64,000 bases of DNA from Pseudaquabacterium pictum (lineage in GTDB: Bacteria > Pseudomonadota > Gammaproteobacteria > Burkholderiales > Burkholderiaceae_C): NCBI RefSeq assembly GCF_005403045.1, contig NZ_BJCL01000020.1:21270-85269 (forward strand), given 5' to 3'. Below are positions 1 through 9,658 of this stretch, piece after piece (position 1 is the stretch's first letter; each line of letters begins with the position of its first letter). The notes under the pieces are model-generated. The model saw nothing but the letters and a program-made list of their open reading frames with translations. It made no database searches and had not been told where the DNA came from. The position numbers and the translations under genes were made by a program.

Positions 1-1263
1 CACGATGGCCAGGCCCAGGCCGTGGTGCTGGCCGTCCTCGCAGCAGCGGGCGCTGTCGACGCGGAAGAAGCGGTCGAACAGCCGCGGCAGGTGGTCGGCG
101 GCAATCGCCTCGCCGCGGTTCTGCACCACCACCTGCACCTGCTGCGGCTCGGGCGCCGGGGCGATGGCGATCACCACGGTGCTGCCCGGCTCGGCAAACC
201 GGGTGGCGTTGCCCAGCAGGTTGGACAGCGCGCGCTTGACCAGCGGCTCGTCCACCGGCAGCGTGGCATCGCCTTCGATGCGCAGTGCCAGGCCGGCGTC
301 TTCCAGCGTGGCCTCGTGGAACTCGCTGACCTGCGCCGCCAGCCCGGCCAGGCTGACCGGCGCGCCGCGCCGCGCCGTCACGCCGCGGTCGGCCTGCGAC
401 AGGAACAGCATGTCGTTGACCAGGGCCGACAGCCGCTGCATCTCTTCCAGGTTGGACTGCAGCGTTTCGCGCAGGGCCTGCGGGCTGCGCTCGCGCGACA
501 GCGCCACCTCGGTCTCGCCGATCAGCGTGGCCAGCGGCGTGCGCAACTCATGGGCGACGTCGGCGTTGAAGGCCTCCAGCTGGCCATAGGCCTGCTGCAG
601 CCGGTCCATCAGCGCGTTGAACTGCACGATCCAGGGCGACAGCTCCTCGGCCGGATCGGCCAGCGCCAGCCGCTGGTCCAGCTGGCGCGGCGAGATGGCA
701 CGGGTCTGAGCGGCCAGCAGGTTCAGCGGCTTGAGGCTGCGGCGCACGAACCAGGCGGAACCCAGCGCCACGACCACGCCGGCCATCAGCGTGACCACGC
801 TGAGGATGATGGCCCAGCGCGCGCCGAGCTTGGCGCTGCTGGTGAAGTCCACCGAGTAGCGCGCGCGCAGCTGACCGCCGGGCAGGCCGGGAGCGTCGAT
901 GGCGAACTCGTGGGCGCGCACATGCTCGCTGGCCTGCATCGACGCCGGCGTGGCGTCTGCGTAGAACAGCTGGCCGTCCGGTCGCCACACTTCCAACCGG
1001 GTGCGGGCGCGCATCGGTGCGTCGGTGTGCAGGCGCTGCAGCACCGCGGTCTCGCCGCCGTTCTGCGCCTCCAGGCTCAGGATGTCGGCCAGCAGGTCGC
1101 AGCGCACGCCGAGGTCCTGCAGGTTGCGCTGCTTGACCATCATCGCCACCGAGAACCAGCTGGCGGAGGACACCATGCCGATGACGATGGCGGTGAAGAT
1201 GGCGAGCTTCTTCGACAGCCGGTGGGCGATCGAGTGGCTGCAGAGCATCGTCGGGCAGCTCAT
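1..1263 (-). CDS. Heavy-metal (CusS/IrlS-like) sensor histidine kinase, C-terminus cut by window edge
   Basis: Inner-membrane sensor kinase expected to phosphorylate the regulator encoded just upstream. Translation from the ATG at 1263 gives 421 residues running off the window. Visible are a first membrane helix at about residues 15-37, a periplasmic segment of about 100 residues, a second helix near 145-165 followed by a HAMP linker, the H-box AHELRTPL with His238, an N-box NLLGNATRF near 345-353 and the start of the G2 box (GLGLAIV) at the edge, so only a few dozen residues are missing. The [13 protein letters not shown] signature and the small periplasmic domain are typical of copper/silver sensor kinases. 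The start overlaps the regulator's stop (ATGA), so the two are translationally coupled. The metal is inferred from family only. Confidence 0.85.
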   Translation of the reverse strand, partial: MSCPTMLCSHSIAHRLSKKLAIFTAIVIGMVSSASWFSVAMMVKQRNLQDLGVRCDLLADILSLEAQNGGETAVLQRLHTDAPMRARTRLEVWRPDGQLFYADATPASMQASEHVRAHEFAIDAPGLPGGQLRARYSVDFTSSAKLGARWAIILSVVTLMAGVVVALGSAWFVRRSLKPLNLLAAQTRAISPRQLDQRLALADPAEELSPWIVQFNALMDRLQQAYGQLEAFNADVAHELRTPLATLIGETEVALSRERSPQALRETLQSNLEEMQRLSALVNDMLFLSQADRGVTARRGAPVSLAGLAAQVSEFHEATLEDAGLALRIEGDATLPVDEPLVKRALSNLLGNATRFAEPGSTVVIAIAPAPEPQQVQVVVQNRGEAIAADHLPRLFDRFFRVDSARCCEDGQHHGLGLAIV

Positions 1264-1946
1264 GGTGCACGGTCTTCCAGCACGTAGCCCATGCCGCGCA
1301 CCGTGTGCAGCAGCTTGTGGGGGAAGGGGTCGTCCAGCTTGGCACGCAGGCGGCGCACGGCCACCTCGACGATGTTGGTGTCGGAGTCGAAGTTCATGTC
1401 CCACACCTGCTCGGCCAGCGTGGTGCGCGACAGGATCTGCCCGCGCCGGCGCAGCAGCAGGGCCAGCAGCTTGAACTCCTTGGCGGTCAGGTCCAGCCGC
1501 TCGCTGCCGCGCTCGGCGCGGCGGCTCAGCAGGTCCAGCCGCAGGTCGGCCAGCTGCAGTTCGGTGGCCGGTGCGGCGCCGGCCTGCTGGCCGCGGCGCA
1601 ACAGCGCACCCACGCGGGCCAGCAGCTCGCTGAAGGCGAAGGGCTTGACGAGGTAGTCGTCGGCGCCTTGCTCCAGGCCGCGCACACGGTCTTCGACCCG
1701 GTCGCGGGCGGTGAGCATCAGCACCGGCAGGCTGCGCTTCTCGGCGCGGATGGCCTGCAGCACACCGAAGCCGTCGACGCCAGGCAGCATCACGTCGAGC
1801 AGCACCAGGTCGTAGTCGCCGCCGGTGGCCAGGCGCCGGCCTTCGATGCCGTCGTGTGCCACGTCGACCACATGGCCGTTCTCGCCCAGGCCCTTGTGCA
1901 GGTACTGGGCGAGCTTCACCTCATCTTCGATCACCAGGAGTCGCAT
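1260..1946 (-). CDS. OmpR-family heavy-metal response regulator (CusR/IrlR-like)
   Basis: DNA-binding response regulator of 228 residues, partner of the downstream kinase. It has an N-terminal receiver starting MRLLVIEDE, the phospho-acceptor Asp in [10 protein letters not shown] near residue 51, the conserved Lys in VKPFAF, and a C-terminal winged helix (about 130-225) ending in the usual RGMGYVLE. I chose the ATG at 1946 because the receiver fold begins there; an in-frame GTG at 1964 would add six residues. A CusR-type inverted repeat lies 37 bases upstream, which suggests autoregulation and control of the divergent exported protein gene. Copper or silver is the likely signal by family resemblance, but no efflux pump gene is in the window to confirm it. 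Confidence 0.88.
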   Translation of the reverse strand: MRLLVIEDEVKLAQYLHKGLGENGHVVDVAHDGIEGRRLATGGDYDLVLLDVMLPGVDGFGVLQAIRAEKRSLPVLMLTARDRVEDRVRGLEQGADDYLVKPFAFSELLARVGALLRRGQQAGAAPATELQLADLRLDLLSRRAERGSERLDLTAKEFKLLALLLRRRGQILSRTTLAEQVWDMNFDSDTNIVEVAVRRLRAKLDDPFPHKLLHTVRGMGYVLEDRAP

Positions 1947-1982
1947 CGGCCGTGATGGTGCCACCGCCGGCGCCGGTGGTGG

Positions 1983-1998
1983 ATGACGTTTTTGTCAT
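1983..1998. promoter_or_regulatory. CusR-like operator (inverted repeat ATGAC-N6-GTCAT)
   Basis: The sequence ATGACGTTTTTGTCAT is an inverted repeat with 5-base arms and a 6-base spacer. It has the same half-sites and spacing as the E. coli CusR box core (ATGACAANNTTGTCAT), including the right-hand TTGTCAT. It sits between the divergent CusR-like regulator gene and the DUF4148 gene, where such a box would serve both. Binding itself is inferred. Confidence 0.6.
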
Positions 1999-2127
1999 GT
2001 GGCTGTTCGGCGTGCGTCGGTTGCGCTCTTCAAACTTCGTTCCGTGGTCGGCGCTGTGACAGCACTGCAAGGCCACCAGCAACCGACCGGAACCATCCAC
2101 GCCAACCCACCCTTGAAGGACACCACC

Positions 2128-2469
2128 ATGAACGCCACCCAATCCCTGATCGCCGCCATCGCCCTGACCGCCGCTGCCGCCGGCTCGGCCTTCGCCCAGG
2201 AAGCCACGCCCGACAGCTGGCTGCAGGGCGTGCAGAGCACCAAGACCCGCGCCGAGGTCGGCGCCGAGCTGACCGCCGCCCGCCAGAGCGGCCTGACCAA
2301 GGCCTGGTCGGCCGGCTACATGGAGCCGGTGCGCAGCACCGCGCTGCGCGCCTCGGTGAAGGCCAGCACGCTGCAGGCCATCCAGTCTGGCGAACAGCGC
2401 GCGATCAACGCCGAGGTCTACAGCCACCTGCCGGCCGGTGCCGTGCTGGTGGGCCAGGCCGCCCGCTGA
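2128..2469 (+). CDS. Small exported DUF4148-family protein
   Basis: Protein of 113 residues with a clear Sec signal peptide (about residues 1-24, cleaved after SAFA). The mature part, with the repeated pattern TRAEVGAELTAARQSG, is typical of DUF4148, a family of small exported proteins common in Burkholderiales and without a known biochemical role. The ATG at 2128 follows a GAAGGAC ribosome binding site. The gene is divergent from the CusR-like regulator and downstream of its putative operator, so it is probably a metal-responsive target and may act in periplasmic metal stress. That role is inferred from context only. Confidence 0.75.
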   Translation: MNATQSLIAAIALTAAAAGSAFAQEATPDSWLQGVQSTKTRAEVGAELTAARQSGLTKAWSAGYMEPVRSTALRASVKASTLQAIQSGEQRAINAEVYSHLPAGAVLVGQAAR

Positions 2470-2542
2470 TGGACCGAAGCCCGGCCATGCGCACAACTGC
2501 GTAGGCCGGGCCCGCTGCCGGCGGGAAATACTGGCGGTCCTG

Positions 2543-4651
2543 ATGACCGCCGTTGCGCCGCCCGCCACCCCAGCATCCGCACCACCCCAGGACAGCCCCC
2601 GCTCGCGGCGGCTGTTGCTGTGGGTGGCGCTGGTCGTGCTGCTGGTGGTGGCGCAATCGCTGCTGGTGCTGCTGACGCTGCGCTACGAGCAGGCCCGCGC
2701 CCAGGAGCGCACCGACGACCAGGCCACCGCGGCGCAGGGCGAGATCCGCCGCCGCGCCCAGTTGGTGCTGCAGGGCCTGCAGGGCCTGCAGACACGCGAG
2801 GCCGATGCCCAGGCCTGGCAGCGCCATGCCGAGACGCTGCTGCGCAGCCAGCGCGAGATCGGCCGCATCGAGCGCCGCGACGCGCGGCTGCGCATCCTGG
2901 AAGCAGCTGACTCGCCGTTCCGCGAGCCGCTGTTCCAGCGCATGTCGCGTGCCGAGATGGCGCTGGAGGCCGAGGTGGCCTGCGGCATCGCCCGCCGGCT
3001 GGCCACGCCGGCGTTTTCGCGCAGCCAGTTCGTGCCGCTGCCCGGCGGCCTGGGCGCCGAGGTGGTGGATGTCTGCGTGCCGGTGCAGCAGGCCGGCGAG
3101 CTGGTCGGCTTCCATGTGGCCACGCTGCTGTTGTCACAGTGGCTGGACGAGGTGCGCGGCAGCGATGCCGGGCGCAGCCATGAGCTGAGCTTCATCGAAG
3201 GCGATGGCACCCGCCTGGCGCGCAGCGGCGCGGTGCGTGGCGCCGGCGTCTATGTGGCCGAGCGGGTGGTCGACCTGCCCGGCTCGCCGCTGCAGCTGCG
3301 GGTGGATGCGGCCGAGCGCGCGCCCAGCCTGATCCCCAACCTCGCCACCGCCCTGGTGATGGGCCTGTCGATCGCGCTGTTCGCGGTGGTGCTGCTGCTG
3401 GTGCGCGACGGCCGCCGCCGCGCCGCCGCCGAGGAGGCGCTGGCCGAATCGCTGGGCTTCCGCAAGGCGATGGAGGATTCGCTGCTGACCGGCCTGCGCG
3501 CCCGCGATCGCCAGGGCCGCATCGTCTACGTCAACCCGGCGTTCTGCCGCATGGTCGGCTTCAGTGCCGACGAGCTGCAGCACGCCACGCTGCCGCCGTA
3601 CTGGCCGCCCGAGCACGCGGCCGACTACCAGCGCCGCCAGGCCGAGCGCCAGGCCGCGGCCACCGACGAAGAGCAGCCGCACCAGGGCTACGAGACGGTG
3701 TTCATGCGCAAGGACGGCGAGCGCTTCCCGGTGATGATCTACGAGGCGCCGCTGGTCACCGGCACCGGCAAGCAGACCGGCTGGATGAGCGCGGTGCTCG
3801 ACCTGTCGTCGCAGCGCCGGGTGGAAGACCTGTCGCGCCAGCAGCAGGAGCGGCTGCAGGCCACCGCCCGCCTGGCCAGCGTGGGCGAGATGGCCTCGCT
3901 GCTCAGCCATGAGCTGAACCAGCCGCTGTCGGCCATCGCCAGCTATGCCACCGGCTCGCTGAACCTGGTGCATGCGCCGGCGCTGCCGGGCCAGGACCCC
4001 GATCGGCCCGATCCCGACCTGCTGCCCTCGCTGCAGCATGCGCTGGAGCGCATCGCCGAGCAGGCCGAGCGTGCCGGCCGGGTGATCAAGAGCGTGCACG
4101 ACTTCGTGCGCCGCCGCCACCAGGCCCATGAGGTGATCGCCGCAGACCTGCTGATCGAGTCGGTGCTGCCGCTGGTGCGGCTGCAGGCACGCAAGAGCGG
4201 CGCGCGGGTCGAGCTGGACATCGCACAGCCGGTGCCGCGGGTCAAGGTCGACCGCACGATGGTGGAGCAGGTGCTGCTGAACCTGGCGCGCAACGGCATC
4301 CAGGCGATGGAGGCCGACACGCCACTGGCCGAGCGGGTGCTGACGCTGCGCGTGCGGCTGGCGCCCGCGGCGGCTGGCACGCCGGGCCGCTGGGTGGTGT
4401 TCTCGGTGGTCGATGCCGGCCCCGGCATCCCGGCCGAGGTGGCGCAGCGGCTGTTCACCCCGTTCTTCACCACCAAGCCCGAGGGCATGGGCCTGGGCCT
4501 GTCGTTGTGCCGCACGGTGGTGGAGCAGCATGGCGGTGCGATGGACTTCGAGAATCTGCCGCCGCGGCCAGGTGACGCCAGTGGCCGCGCCGGCGGCACC
4601 GGGTTCCGCTTCACCCTGCCGCAGCTGGTGGGCCGTCCACCGGCCGGCTGA
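2543..4651 (+). CDS. PAS-domain membrane sensor histidine kinase
   Basis: Kinase of 702 residues. A membrane helix at about 23-46 is followed by a periplasmic region of about 220 residues, a second helix near 266-290, a PAS domain (about 305-425, NPAFCRMVGFSADEL) and a HisKA/HATPase transmitter with His456 in LLSHELNQPLSAI, an N-box NLARNGIQAM, and G boxes DAGPGIP and GMGLGLSLC. The HELNQPL H-box and layout resemble the DctB/FixL group. The ATG at 2543 was chosen over upstream in-frame starts because the earlier residues are low-quality Arg/Pro sequence and the first helix follows normally. It is the first gene of an operon with a FixJ-like regulator and a BvgS-like kinase. The ligand is unknown. 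Confidence 0.85.
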   Translation: MTAVAPPATPASAPPQDSPRSRRLLLWVALVVLLVVAQSLLVLLTLRYEQARAQERTDDQATAAQGEIRRRAQLVLQGLQGLQTREADAQAWQRHAETLLRSQREIGRIERRDARLRILEAADSPFREPLFQRMSRAEMALEAEVACGIARRLATPAFSRSQFVPLPGGLGAEVVDVCVPVQQAGELVGFHVATLLLSQWLDEVRGSDAGRSHELSFIEGDGTRLARSGAVRGAGVYVAERVVDLPGSPLQLRVDAAERAPSLIPNLATALVMGLSIALFAVVLLLVRDGRRRAAAEEALAESLGFRKAMEDSLLTGLRARDRQGRIVYVNPAFCRMVGFSADELQHATLPPYWPPEHAADYQRRQAERQAAATDEEQPHQGYETVFMRKDGERFPVMIYEAPLVTGTGKQTGWMSAVLDLSSQRRVEDLSRQQQERLQATARLASVGEMASLLSHELNQPLSAIASYATGSLNLVHAPALPGQDPDRPDPDLLPSLQHALERIAEQAERAGRVIKSVHDFVRRRHQAHEVIAADLLIESVLPLVRLQARKSGARVELDIAQPVPRVKVDRTMVEQVLLNLARNGIQAMEADTPLAERVLTLRVRLAPAAAGTPGRWVVFSVVDAGPGIPAEVAQRLFTPFFTTKPEGMGLGLSLCRTVVEQHGGAMDFENLPPRPGDASGRAGGTGFRFTLPQLVGRPPAG

Positions 4652-4708
4652 CGCCGCCCCGGGATCGCCCGTGGCGCTGCCTGGCCCGCCGTGCTGGATA
4701 CTCCGGCC

Positions 4709-5365
4709 ATGGCCTCCACAGCAGCACCGCCATTGGGGATTCCGGTTGTCTACCTGGTCGACGACGAGTCGGTGGTCCGTGATGCCCTGGCCTGGCTGCT
4801 GCGCTCGCGCCGCCTGCTGTCCGAAGGATTCGGCCATGCCGAGGCCTTCGAGGCCTTCCTCGCCACCCGCGACCTGACGGCCTGGCCCGATGCCCCGTCC
4901 TGCCTGCTGCTGGATGTGCGCATGCCCGGCACCAGCGGCCTGGTGCTGTTCGAGCGGCTGGTCGAGCGCGGGCTGACCACGGCGCTGCCGGTGATCTTCC
5001 TCACCGGCCATGGCGACGTGCCCACCGCGGTGGCCGCGGTCAAGCGCGGCGCCTTCGACTTCGTCGAGAAGCCGTTCTCCGACAACGCCCTGGTCGACCG
5101 GGTGGTGCAGGCGCTGGAGGTCAGCGGCCAGGCCATCGTCCGCCGGCGCGCGCGGCTGGCGGTGCAGCGCGCGCTGGCCGAGCTGACCGACCGCGAGCGC
5201 GAGGTGATGGAGCGGGTGGTCGCCGGCCTGGCCAACAAGCTGATCGCCGACGCGCTGGACATCAGCGTGCGCACGGTGGAGGTGCACCGTGCCCGCCTGT
5301 TCGAGAAGATGAACGTGCGTTCGGCGGTGGAACTGGCCAATCTGCTGCGCGAGCAGGCGCCGTGA
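4709..5365 (+). CDS. FixJ/NarL-type response regulator
   Basis: Transcription factor of 218 residues with a receiver (YLVDDESVVRDALAW, phospho-acceptor Asp69 in LLLDVRMPG, Thr in FLTGHGD, Lys in EKPFSD) and a LuxR-type helix-turn-helix at about 155-215 (LTDREREVMERVVAGLANK, then ISVRTVEVHRAR). This is the FixJ/TtrR/TodT layout. It lies 57 bases after the PAS kinase and its stop overlaps the ATG of the next kinase (TGATG), so all three are probably co-transcribed and it may receive phosphate from either kinase. The ATG at 4709 is preferred to a GTG at 4691. Target genes are not evident in the window. Confidence 0.87.
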   Translation: MASTAAPPLGIPVVYLVDDESVVRDALAWLLRSRRLLSEGFGHAEAFEAFLATRDLTAWPDAPSCLLLDVRMPGTSGLVLFERLVERGLTTALPVIFLTGHGDVPTAVAAVKRGAFDFVEKPFSDNALVDRVVQALEVSGQAIVRRRARLAVQRALAELTDREREVMERVVAGLANKLIADALDISVRTVEVHRARLFEKMNVRSAVELANLLREQAP

Positions 5366-8300
5366 TGCGCAGGGCAGTCGGGGCGCTGCTGGCGGCCTGG
5401 CTGCTGTGGATGTGCGCAGCGGCTGCCCTCGCGCAGGCGGCCGGCGGGCCCTACCGCTTCCGCCAGGCGCCGCAGCCGGGCATCGTCACCCCGGCCTCCG
5501 ACCTGCTCGATGCCAAGGAGCAGGCCTTCCTGGCCAGCCTGCCGCCGCTGCGCGTGGGCCTGAACCTGCCGGACAACCGGCCCTACGAGGTGATCGCCGA
5601 CAACGGCGAGATCTCCGGCATCCAGGTGGAGATCCTCACCCGGCTGGCGCAATCCCTGGGCCTGCGGCTGGAGCCGGTGGTGCTGCCCGACTTCCCCAGC
5701 ACCCTGGCCGCGCTGCGCGAGCGCCGCATCGACCTGATGACCACCGTGGGCTACGAGCCCGCGCGCGAGGCCTACATGGCCTACACCCTCGGCACCGCCC
5801 CCAATCCCGGCGCCCTGATCGGCCGCCAGGCCGACAACCGGCTCAGCACCGAGCCCTCGCTCAATGGCCGGCGGGTGGCCATCGAGCGCGGCTATGTCAC
5901 CCGCTACTACCTGCAGCGGCTCTACCCCGACGCGCTGATCACCGAGCACCCCGACACCGCCGAGGCCCTGCGCGCGGTGGCCCTGGGCGAGGACGACTAC
6001 TACTTCGGCAGCCTGCTGATGGCGCTGGACCGGCTGCAGCGCGAGGGCATCGGCGGCCTCGGCGTCAAGCGGTCGATCGTCTATGCCACCGGGCAGATGC
6101 ACTTCGGCGTGCGCAGCGACTGGCCGCTGCTGGCCAGCGCACTGAGCAAGGGCGTGGCGGCGATGCGGCCGTCGCCGATGCCGTCGCTGCAGGCGGCCCT
6201 CAGCAACCTGGGCCAGCAGGCCGGCAACGTGCCGCGCTTGCTGCCCTTGCCGCCAGAGGAGCAGGCCCAGCTCGCCGGCCGCAGCGTGCTGCGGGTGGGC
6301 GCGGTGCGCGGCCTCACCCTGCTGAACGAGGCCACGGCCAGCGGCGGCCATGCCGGCATCGCCGCCGACTACACCGCCGAGGTCGCCGCCCGCCTGGGCA
6401 CGGCGATCGACGTCGTGCCCTTCGACAGCGTGGCCGACATGCTGGACGCGCTGCGCGCCGGCCGCATCCACCTGGTGCCCTTCCTCACCCGCACGCCGGC
6501 GCGGGCGCGCGAATTCAGCTTCTCCGACCCCTACCTGGAGATGCCCTACCAGATCGTCGCCCGCAGCGACGCACCGCTGTACTGGGACCTGAACAGCCTG
6601 CGCGGCAAGCGGCTGGCGCTGGCCGCCCAGCACCCGCTGCGCGACCTGCTGGCCGAGCGCTATGCCGACATCCGCATCGTCGACGCGCCCTCCGGCCAGG
6701 CCGCGATGGACATGGTGGCCGCCGGTGATGCCGATGCCGCGGTCGAGGCCAAGCTGTACGCCAACCTGCGCATCCACAGCGACAACAACGGCGTGCTGCG
6801 CCAGGTGGCACGGGTCGACGAGCTGCCGGCGCAGTTCCACTTCGCCACCTCGGTGGCGTCGGCGGCGCTGGTGCCGCTGATCAACCGCGCGCTGGCCGAC
6901 ATTCCGCCGGCCGAGCGCGAGCGCATGATGCGCCGCTGGGTGGCGGTGGACGTGGTGCCCGGCTTCCCCTGGCGGCGCTGGCTGCCGCTGATGGTGACCG
7001 CCGGCGTGGCCCTGCTGCTGCTGGCCGCCGCCAGCGCCTGGTGGATGCGCCGGCTGTCGAAGGAGGTGGCCCAGCGCCGCCAGGCCGAGCAGCGCCTGCT
7101 GGCGGTGGCCAACAGCCTGCCCGGCGTGGTGTTCCAGTACATCGCCAGTGCCGACGGCAAGCTGCTGCAGCGCTATGTCAGCGACGCGGTCGACACCTTC
7201 CTGGGCCCCGGCCTGCGCGACGTGCCCAGCCTGTTCGAGGCGGTGGCCCTGCGCGCCCCGGCGCCGCAGGCCGCCCGGCTGCGCGCGGCGCGGGCCGAAT
7301 GCCTGGCCACCCGCCAGCCATTCAAGCAGACGGCGCACTACAACCACCCGCTGCACGGCCCGCGCTGGCTGCACTGCGAGGCGGTGGCCCGCACGCTGGA
7401 GGGCGGCCGCATCGCCTGGACCGGCTATGTGGTCGATGTGTCGAGTGAGCGGGCGCTGCAGGCCGAGCTGGTGGATGCGGTGCAGGCCAAGAACCTGTTC
7501 GTCGCCAGCGCCAGCCATGAGCTGCGCGCGCCGCTGCAGGCCATCACCCTGGCACTGGCGCGACTGGGCCAGGGCCCGCTGGACGAGGCCCAGCGCCTGC
7601 TGTGGCAGATGGCGCAGCAGGCCTCGGGCACCCTGGTGCAGCTGATCGACGACGTGCTCGACCTGGCCCACTATGAATCGGGCCGGCTCACGCTGCAGCC
7701 CGCCAGCGTGGCGCTGGTGCCGCTGCTGCAGCAGATCGTCGAGCCGCACCGGCTGGCGGCCCAGGCCCGCGGCCTGGTGCTGCAGCTGCAGCTGTCGCCC
7801 GCGCTGCCGGCCCAGGCCAGTGTGGACGCGCTGCGGCTGCGCCAGCTGCTGGCCAACCTGGTCGGCAATGCGGTGAAGTACACCCCGGCCGGCCAGGTGC
7901 TGGTCAGCGCGGTGCTGGACGGCGAGACCGTGGCCGACGCGCCCGACGCCGCCACCCCGGTGGCCAACGGCTGGCTGCGGCTGACGGTGCGGGACACCGG
8001 CGTGGGCATCGCGCCCGAGCGGCAGCCGCTGCTGTTCACCCCGTTCAGCAGCGCCCAGGGTCTGGCCAGCCTGCCCGCCGGCGAGCGCAGCCACGGCCTG
8101 GGCCTGGCCATCTGCAAGCGCCTGGCCGAGGCGATGCAGGGCGAGATCAGCCTGCGCAGCCAGCCCGGCCAGGGCACCGAGGTGGTGGTGCGCCTGCCCC
8201 TGCTGACCGCGGCCACCACCGCGCCCGAAGCACTGCCGCTGCCCGCTGCCGGCGGGACCGCCGACCTGGTGCTGCTGGTGGACGACGATGCGCTGTCGCG

Positions 8301-8640
8301 CCTCCTGCTGGCCGAGCTGCTGCGCTCGGCCGGTTACCGGGTGACCGAGGCGGCCGATGCGGCCGAAGCGCTGGCACAGTGGCGCGGCCAGCCGGTGGCC
8401 GCAGTGATCAGCGACCGCCACATGCCGGGCGACGATGGGCCCACGTTGCTGCAACGCATCACCGACGAGGCCCGCGCCGCCGGCCGGCCGCCGCCGGGCC
8501 GCATCCTGTGCACCGGCCACCCGGGTGATGCCGCCGCGCTGGGCGTCGACCTGGTGCTGGAGAAGCCGGTCACGCTGGCCGCACTGCACCGGGCGCTGCT
8601 GGCCGCCGGCGTGCACCCGGCGGCCCCGGTCAGCGCCTGA
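5365..8640 (+). CDS. BvgS/EvgS-like hybrid sensor kinase with two periplasmic solute-binding domains
   Basis: Large hybrid kinase of 1091 residues. After a signal-type helix (about 1-24) come two tandem family-3 solute-binding (Venus flytrap) domains at about 60-290 and 300-525 (starting LPPLRVGLNLP and GRSVLRVGAVRG), a membrane helix near 535-558, a PAS-like domain (about 575-700), HisKA with His718 in SASHELRAPL, HATPase (NLVGNAVKYT, DTGVGI, GLGLAI) and a C-terminal receiver with Asp1017 in ISDRHMPG. This matches BvgS/EvgS except that no Hpt domain follows the receiver, so a separate phosphotransfer protein or direct transfer to the FixJ-like regulator is needed. The flytraps suggest detection of an amino-acid-like or organic-acid ligand, which is inferred. 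Confidence 0.87.
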   Translation: MRRAVGALLAAWLLWMCAAAALAQAAGGPYRFRQAPQPGIVTPASDLLDAKEQAFLASLPPLRVGLNLPDNRPYEVIADNGEISGIQVEILTRLAQSLGLRLEPVVLPDFPSTLAALRERRIDLMTTVGYEPAREAYMAYTLGTAPNPGALIGRQADNRLSTEPSLNGRRVAIERGYVTRYYLQRLYPDALITEHPDTAEALRAVALGEDDYYFGSLLMALDRLQREGIGGLGVKRSIVYATGQMHFGVRSDWPLLASALSKGVAAMRPSPMPSLQAALSNLGQQAGNVPRLLPLPPEEQAQLAGRSVLRVGAVRGLTLLNEATASGGHAGIAADYTAEVAARLGTAIDVVPFDSVADMLDALRAGRIHLVPFLTRTPARAREFSFSDPYLEMPYQIVARSDAPLYWDLNSLRGKRLALAAQHPLRDLLAERYADIRIVDAPSGQAAMDMVAAGDADAAVEAKLYANLRIHSDNNGVLRQVARVDELPAQFHFATSVASAALVPLINRALADIPPAERERMMRRWVAVDVVPGFPWRRWLPLMVTAGVALLLLAAASAWWMRRLSKEVAQRRQAEQRLLAVANSLPGVVFQYIASADGKLLQRYVSDAVDTFLGPGLRDVPSLFEAVALRAPAPQAARLRAARAECLATRQPFKQTAHYNHPLHGPRWLHCEAVARTLEGGRIAWTGYVVDVSSERALQAELVDAVQAKNLFVASASHELRAPLQAITLALARLGQGPLDEAQRLLWQMAQQASGTLVQLIDDVLDLAHYESGRLTLQPASVALVPLLQQIVEPHRLAAQARGLVLQLQLSPALPAQASVDALRLRQLLANLVGNAVKYTPAGQVLVSAVLDGETVADAPDAATPVANGWLRLTVRDTGVGIAPERQPLLFTPFSSAQGLASLPAGERSHGLGLAICKRLAEAMQGEISLRSQPGQGTEVVVRLPLLTAATTAPEALPLPAAGGTADLVLLVDDDALSRLLLAELLRSAGYRVTEAADAAEALAQWRGQPVAAVISDRHMPGDDGPTLLQRITDEARAAGRPPPGRILCTGHPGDAAALGVDLVLEKPVTLAALHRALLAAGVHPAAPVSA

Positions 8641-8680
8641 GGCCCGGCACGCCCGGCCGGGTCGGCCACAATCACCGGCC

Positions 8681-9658
8681 ATGGCCCTGGGCGAATTCGA
8701 CCTGATCCAGAAGTACTTCACCCGCCCCACGCCGCAGGCGGTGCTGGGCGTGGGCGACGACTGCGCGCTGCTGCAGCCCGCCGCCGGCATGCAGTGGGCC
8801 ATCTCCAGCGACATGCTGGTCGAGGGTCGGCACTTCCTGTCGACGGTGCGGCCTGAGCGGCTGGGCCACAAGGCGCTGGCCGTCAACCTGAGCGACCTGG
8901 CCGCCTGCGGCGCGAAGCCGGTGGCCTTCACCCTGGCGCTGGCGCTGCCGCGGGTGGACGAGGCCTTCCTGGCCGGCCTGGCCCAGGGCCTGTTCGATCT
9001 GGCCGACGCGCACGGCATTGGCCTGGTGGGCGGCGACACCACCGCCGGGCCGCTGAACCTCTGCATCACCGTCTTCGGCGAGGTGCCGCCCGGCCAGGCG
9101 CTGCGGCGCGATGGCGCCCGCGCGGGGGATGCGCTGTGGGTCAGCCACCCGCTGCACGGCGGCCTGGGCGATGCGCGGCTGGCGCTGGAGGCCTTCCGCG
9201 GCCATGTCAGCCTGGATGGTGCCGATTTCGAGGCGGTGCGCACGGCCATGGAGCAGCCGCAGCCGCGGGTGGCACTGGGCCTGGGCCTGCGCGGCCTGGC
9301 CACCGCGGCCATCGATGTCAGCGACGGCCTGGTCGGCGACCTGCGCCATGTGCTGCGCCGCTCGGGCGTGGGCGCCGAGATCGGGCTGGCCGATCTGCCC
9401 ATCGGCCCGGTGCTGGCACGCCAGCCGCAGCAGCAGCAATGGCAGTGCTGCCTGGCCGGTGGTGACGACTACGAGCTGCTGTTCACCGCGCCGCCGGCGG
9501 CCGGTGCCGCGGTGCAGGCCGCGGCGGCCGCGGCCGGTGTCGGCGCGCGCTGCATCGGCCGCCTGACCGCCGAACCCGGCCTGCGTCTGCTGGACGCCCA
9601 GGGCCGTGCGGTGCCGCTGCAGCTGCAGGGCTTCGACCACTTCGCGGCGGGCGCATGA
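8681..9658 (+). CDS. thiL: Thiamine-monophosphate kinase
   Basis: Cytosolic ATP-dependent enzyme converting thiamine monophosphate to thiamine pyrophosphate, the last step of the pathway. The 325-residue protein has the ThiL/PurM-like signatures GEFDLIQKYF, VGDDCALL, SSDMLVEGRHF, NLSDLAACGAKP, GLVGGDTT and AIDVSDGLVGDL in the expected order, and a normal length. The ATG at 8681 fits the family N-terminus. The stop overlaps the ATG of pgpA (ATGA), the usual thiL-pgpA coupling in proteobacteria. No thiamine riboswitch is visible in the 40 bases upstream. Confidence 0.95.
   Translation: MALGEFDLIQKYFTRPTPQAVLGVGDDCALLQPAAGMQWAISSDMLVEGRHFLSTVRPERLGHKALAVNLSDLAACGAKPVAFTLALALPRVDEAFLAGLAQGLFDLADAHGIGLVGGDTTAGPLNLCITVFGEVPPGQALRRDGARAGDALWVSHPLHGGLGDARLALEAFRGHVSLDGADFEAVRTAMEQPQPRVALGLGLRGLATAAIDVSDGLVGDLRHVLRRSGVGAEIGLADLPIGPVLARQPQQQQWQCCLAGGDDYELLFTAPPAAGAAVQAAAAAAGVGARCIGRLTAEPGLRLLDAQGRAVPLQLQGFDHFAAGA

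Noticed and set aside
4750..9402. Very long minus-strand open frame (1550 codons) opposite the kinase operon and thiL
   Set aside because: It lies antisense to well-supported genes; long open antisense frames are common at this GC content, and the product is Arg/Ser/Ala-rich without any domain.
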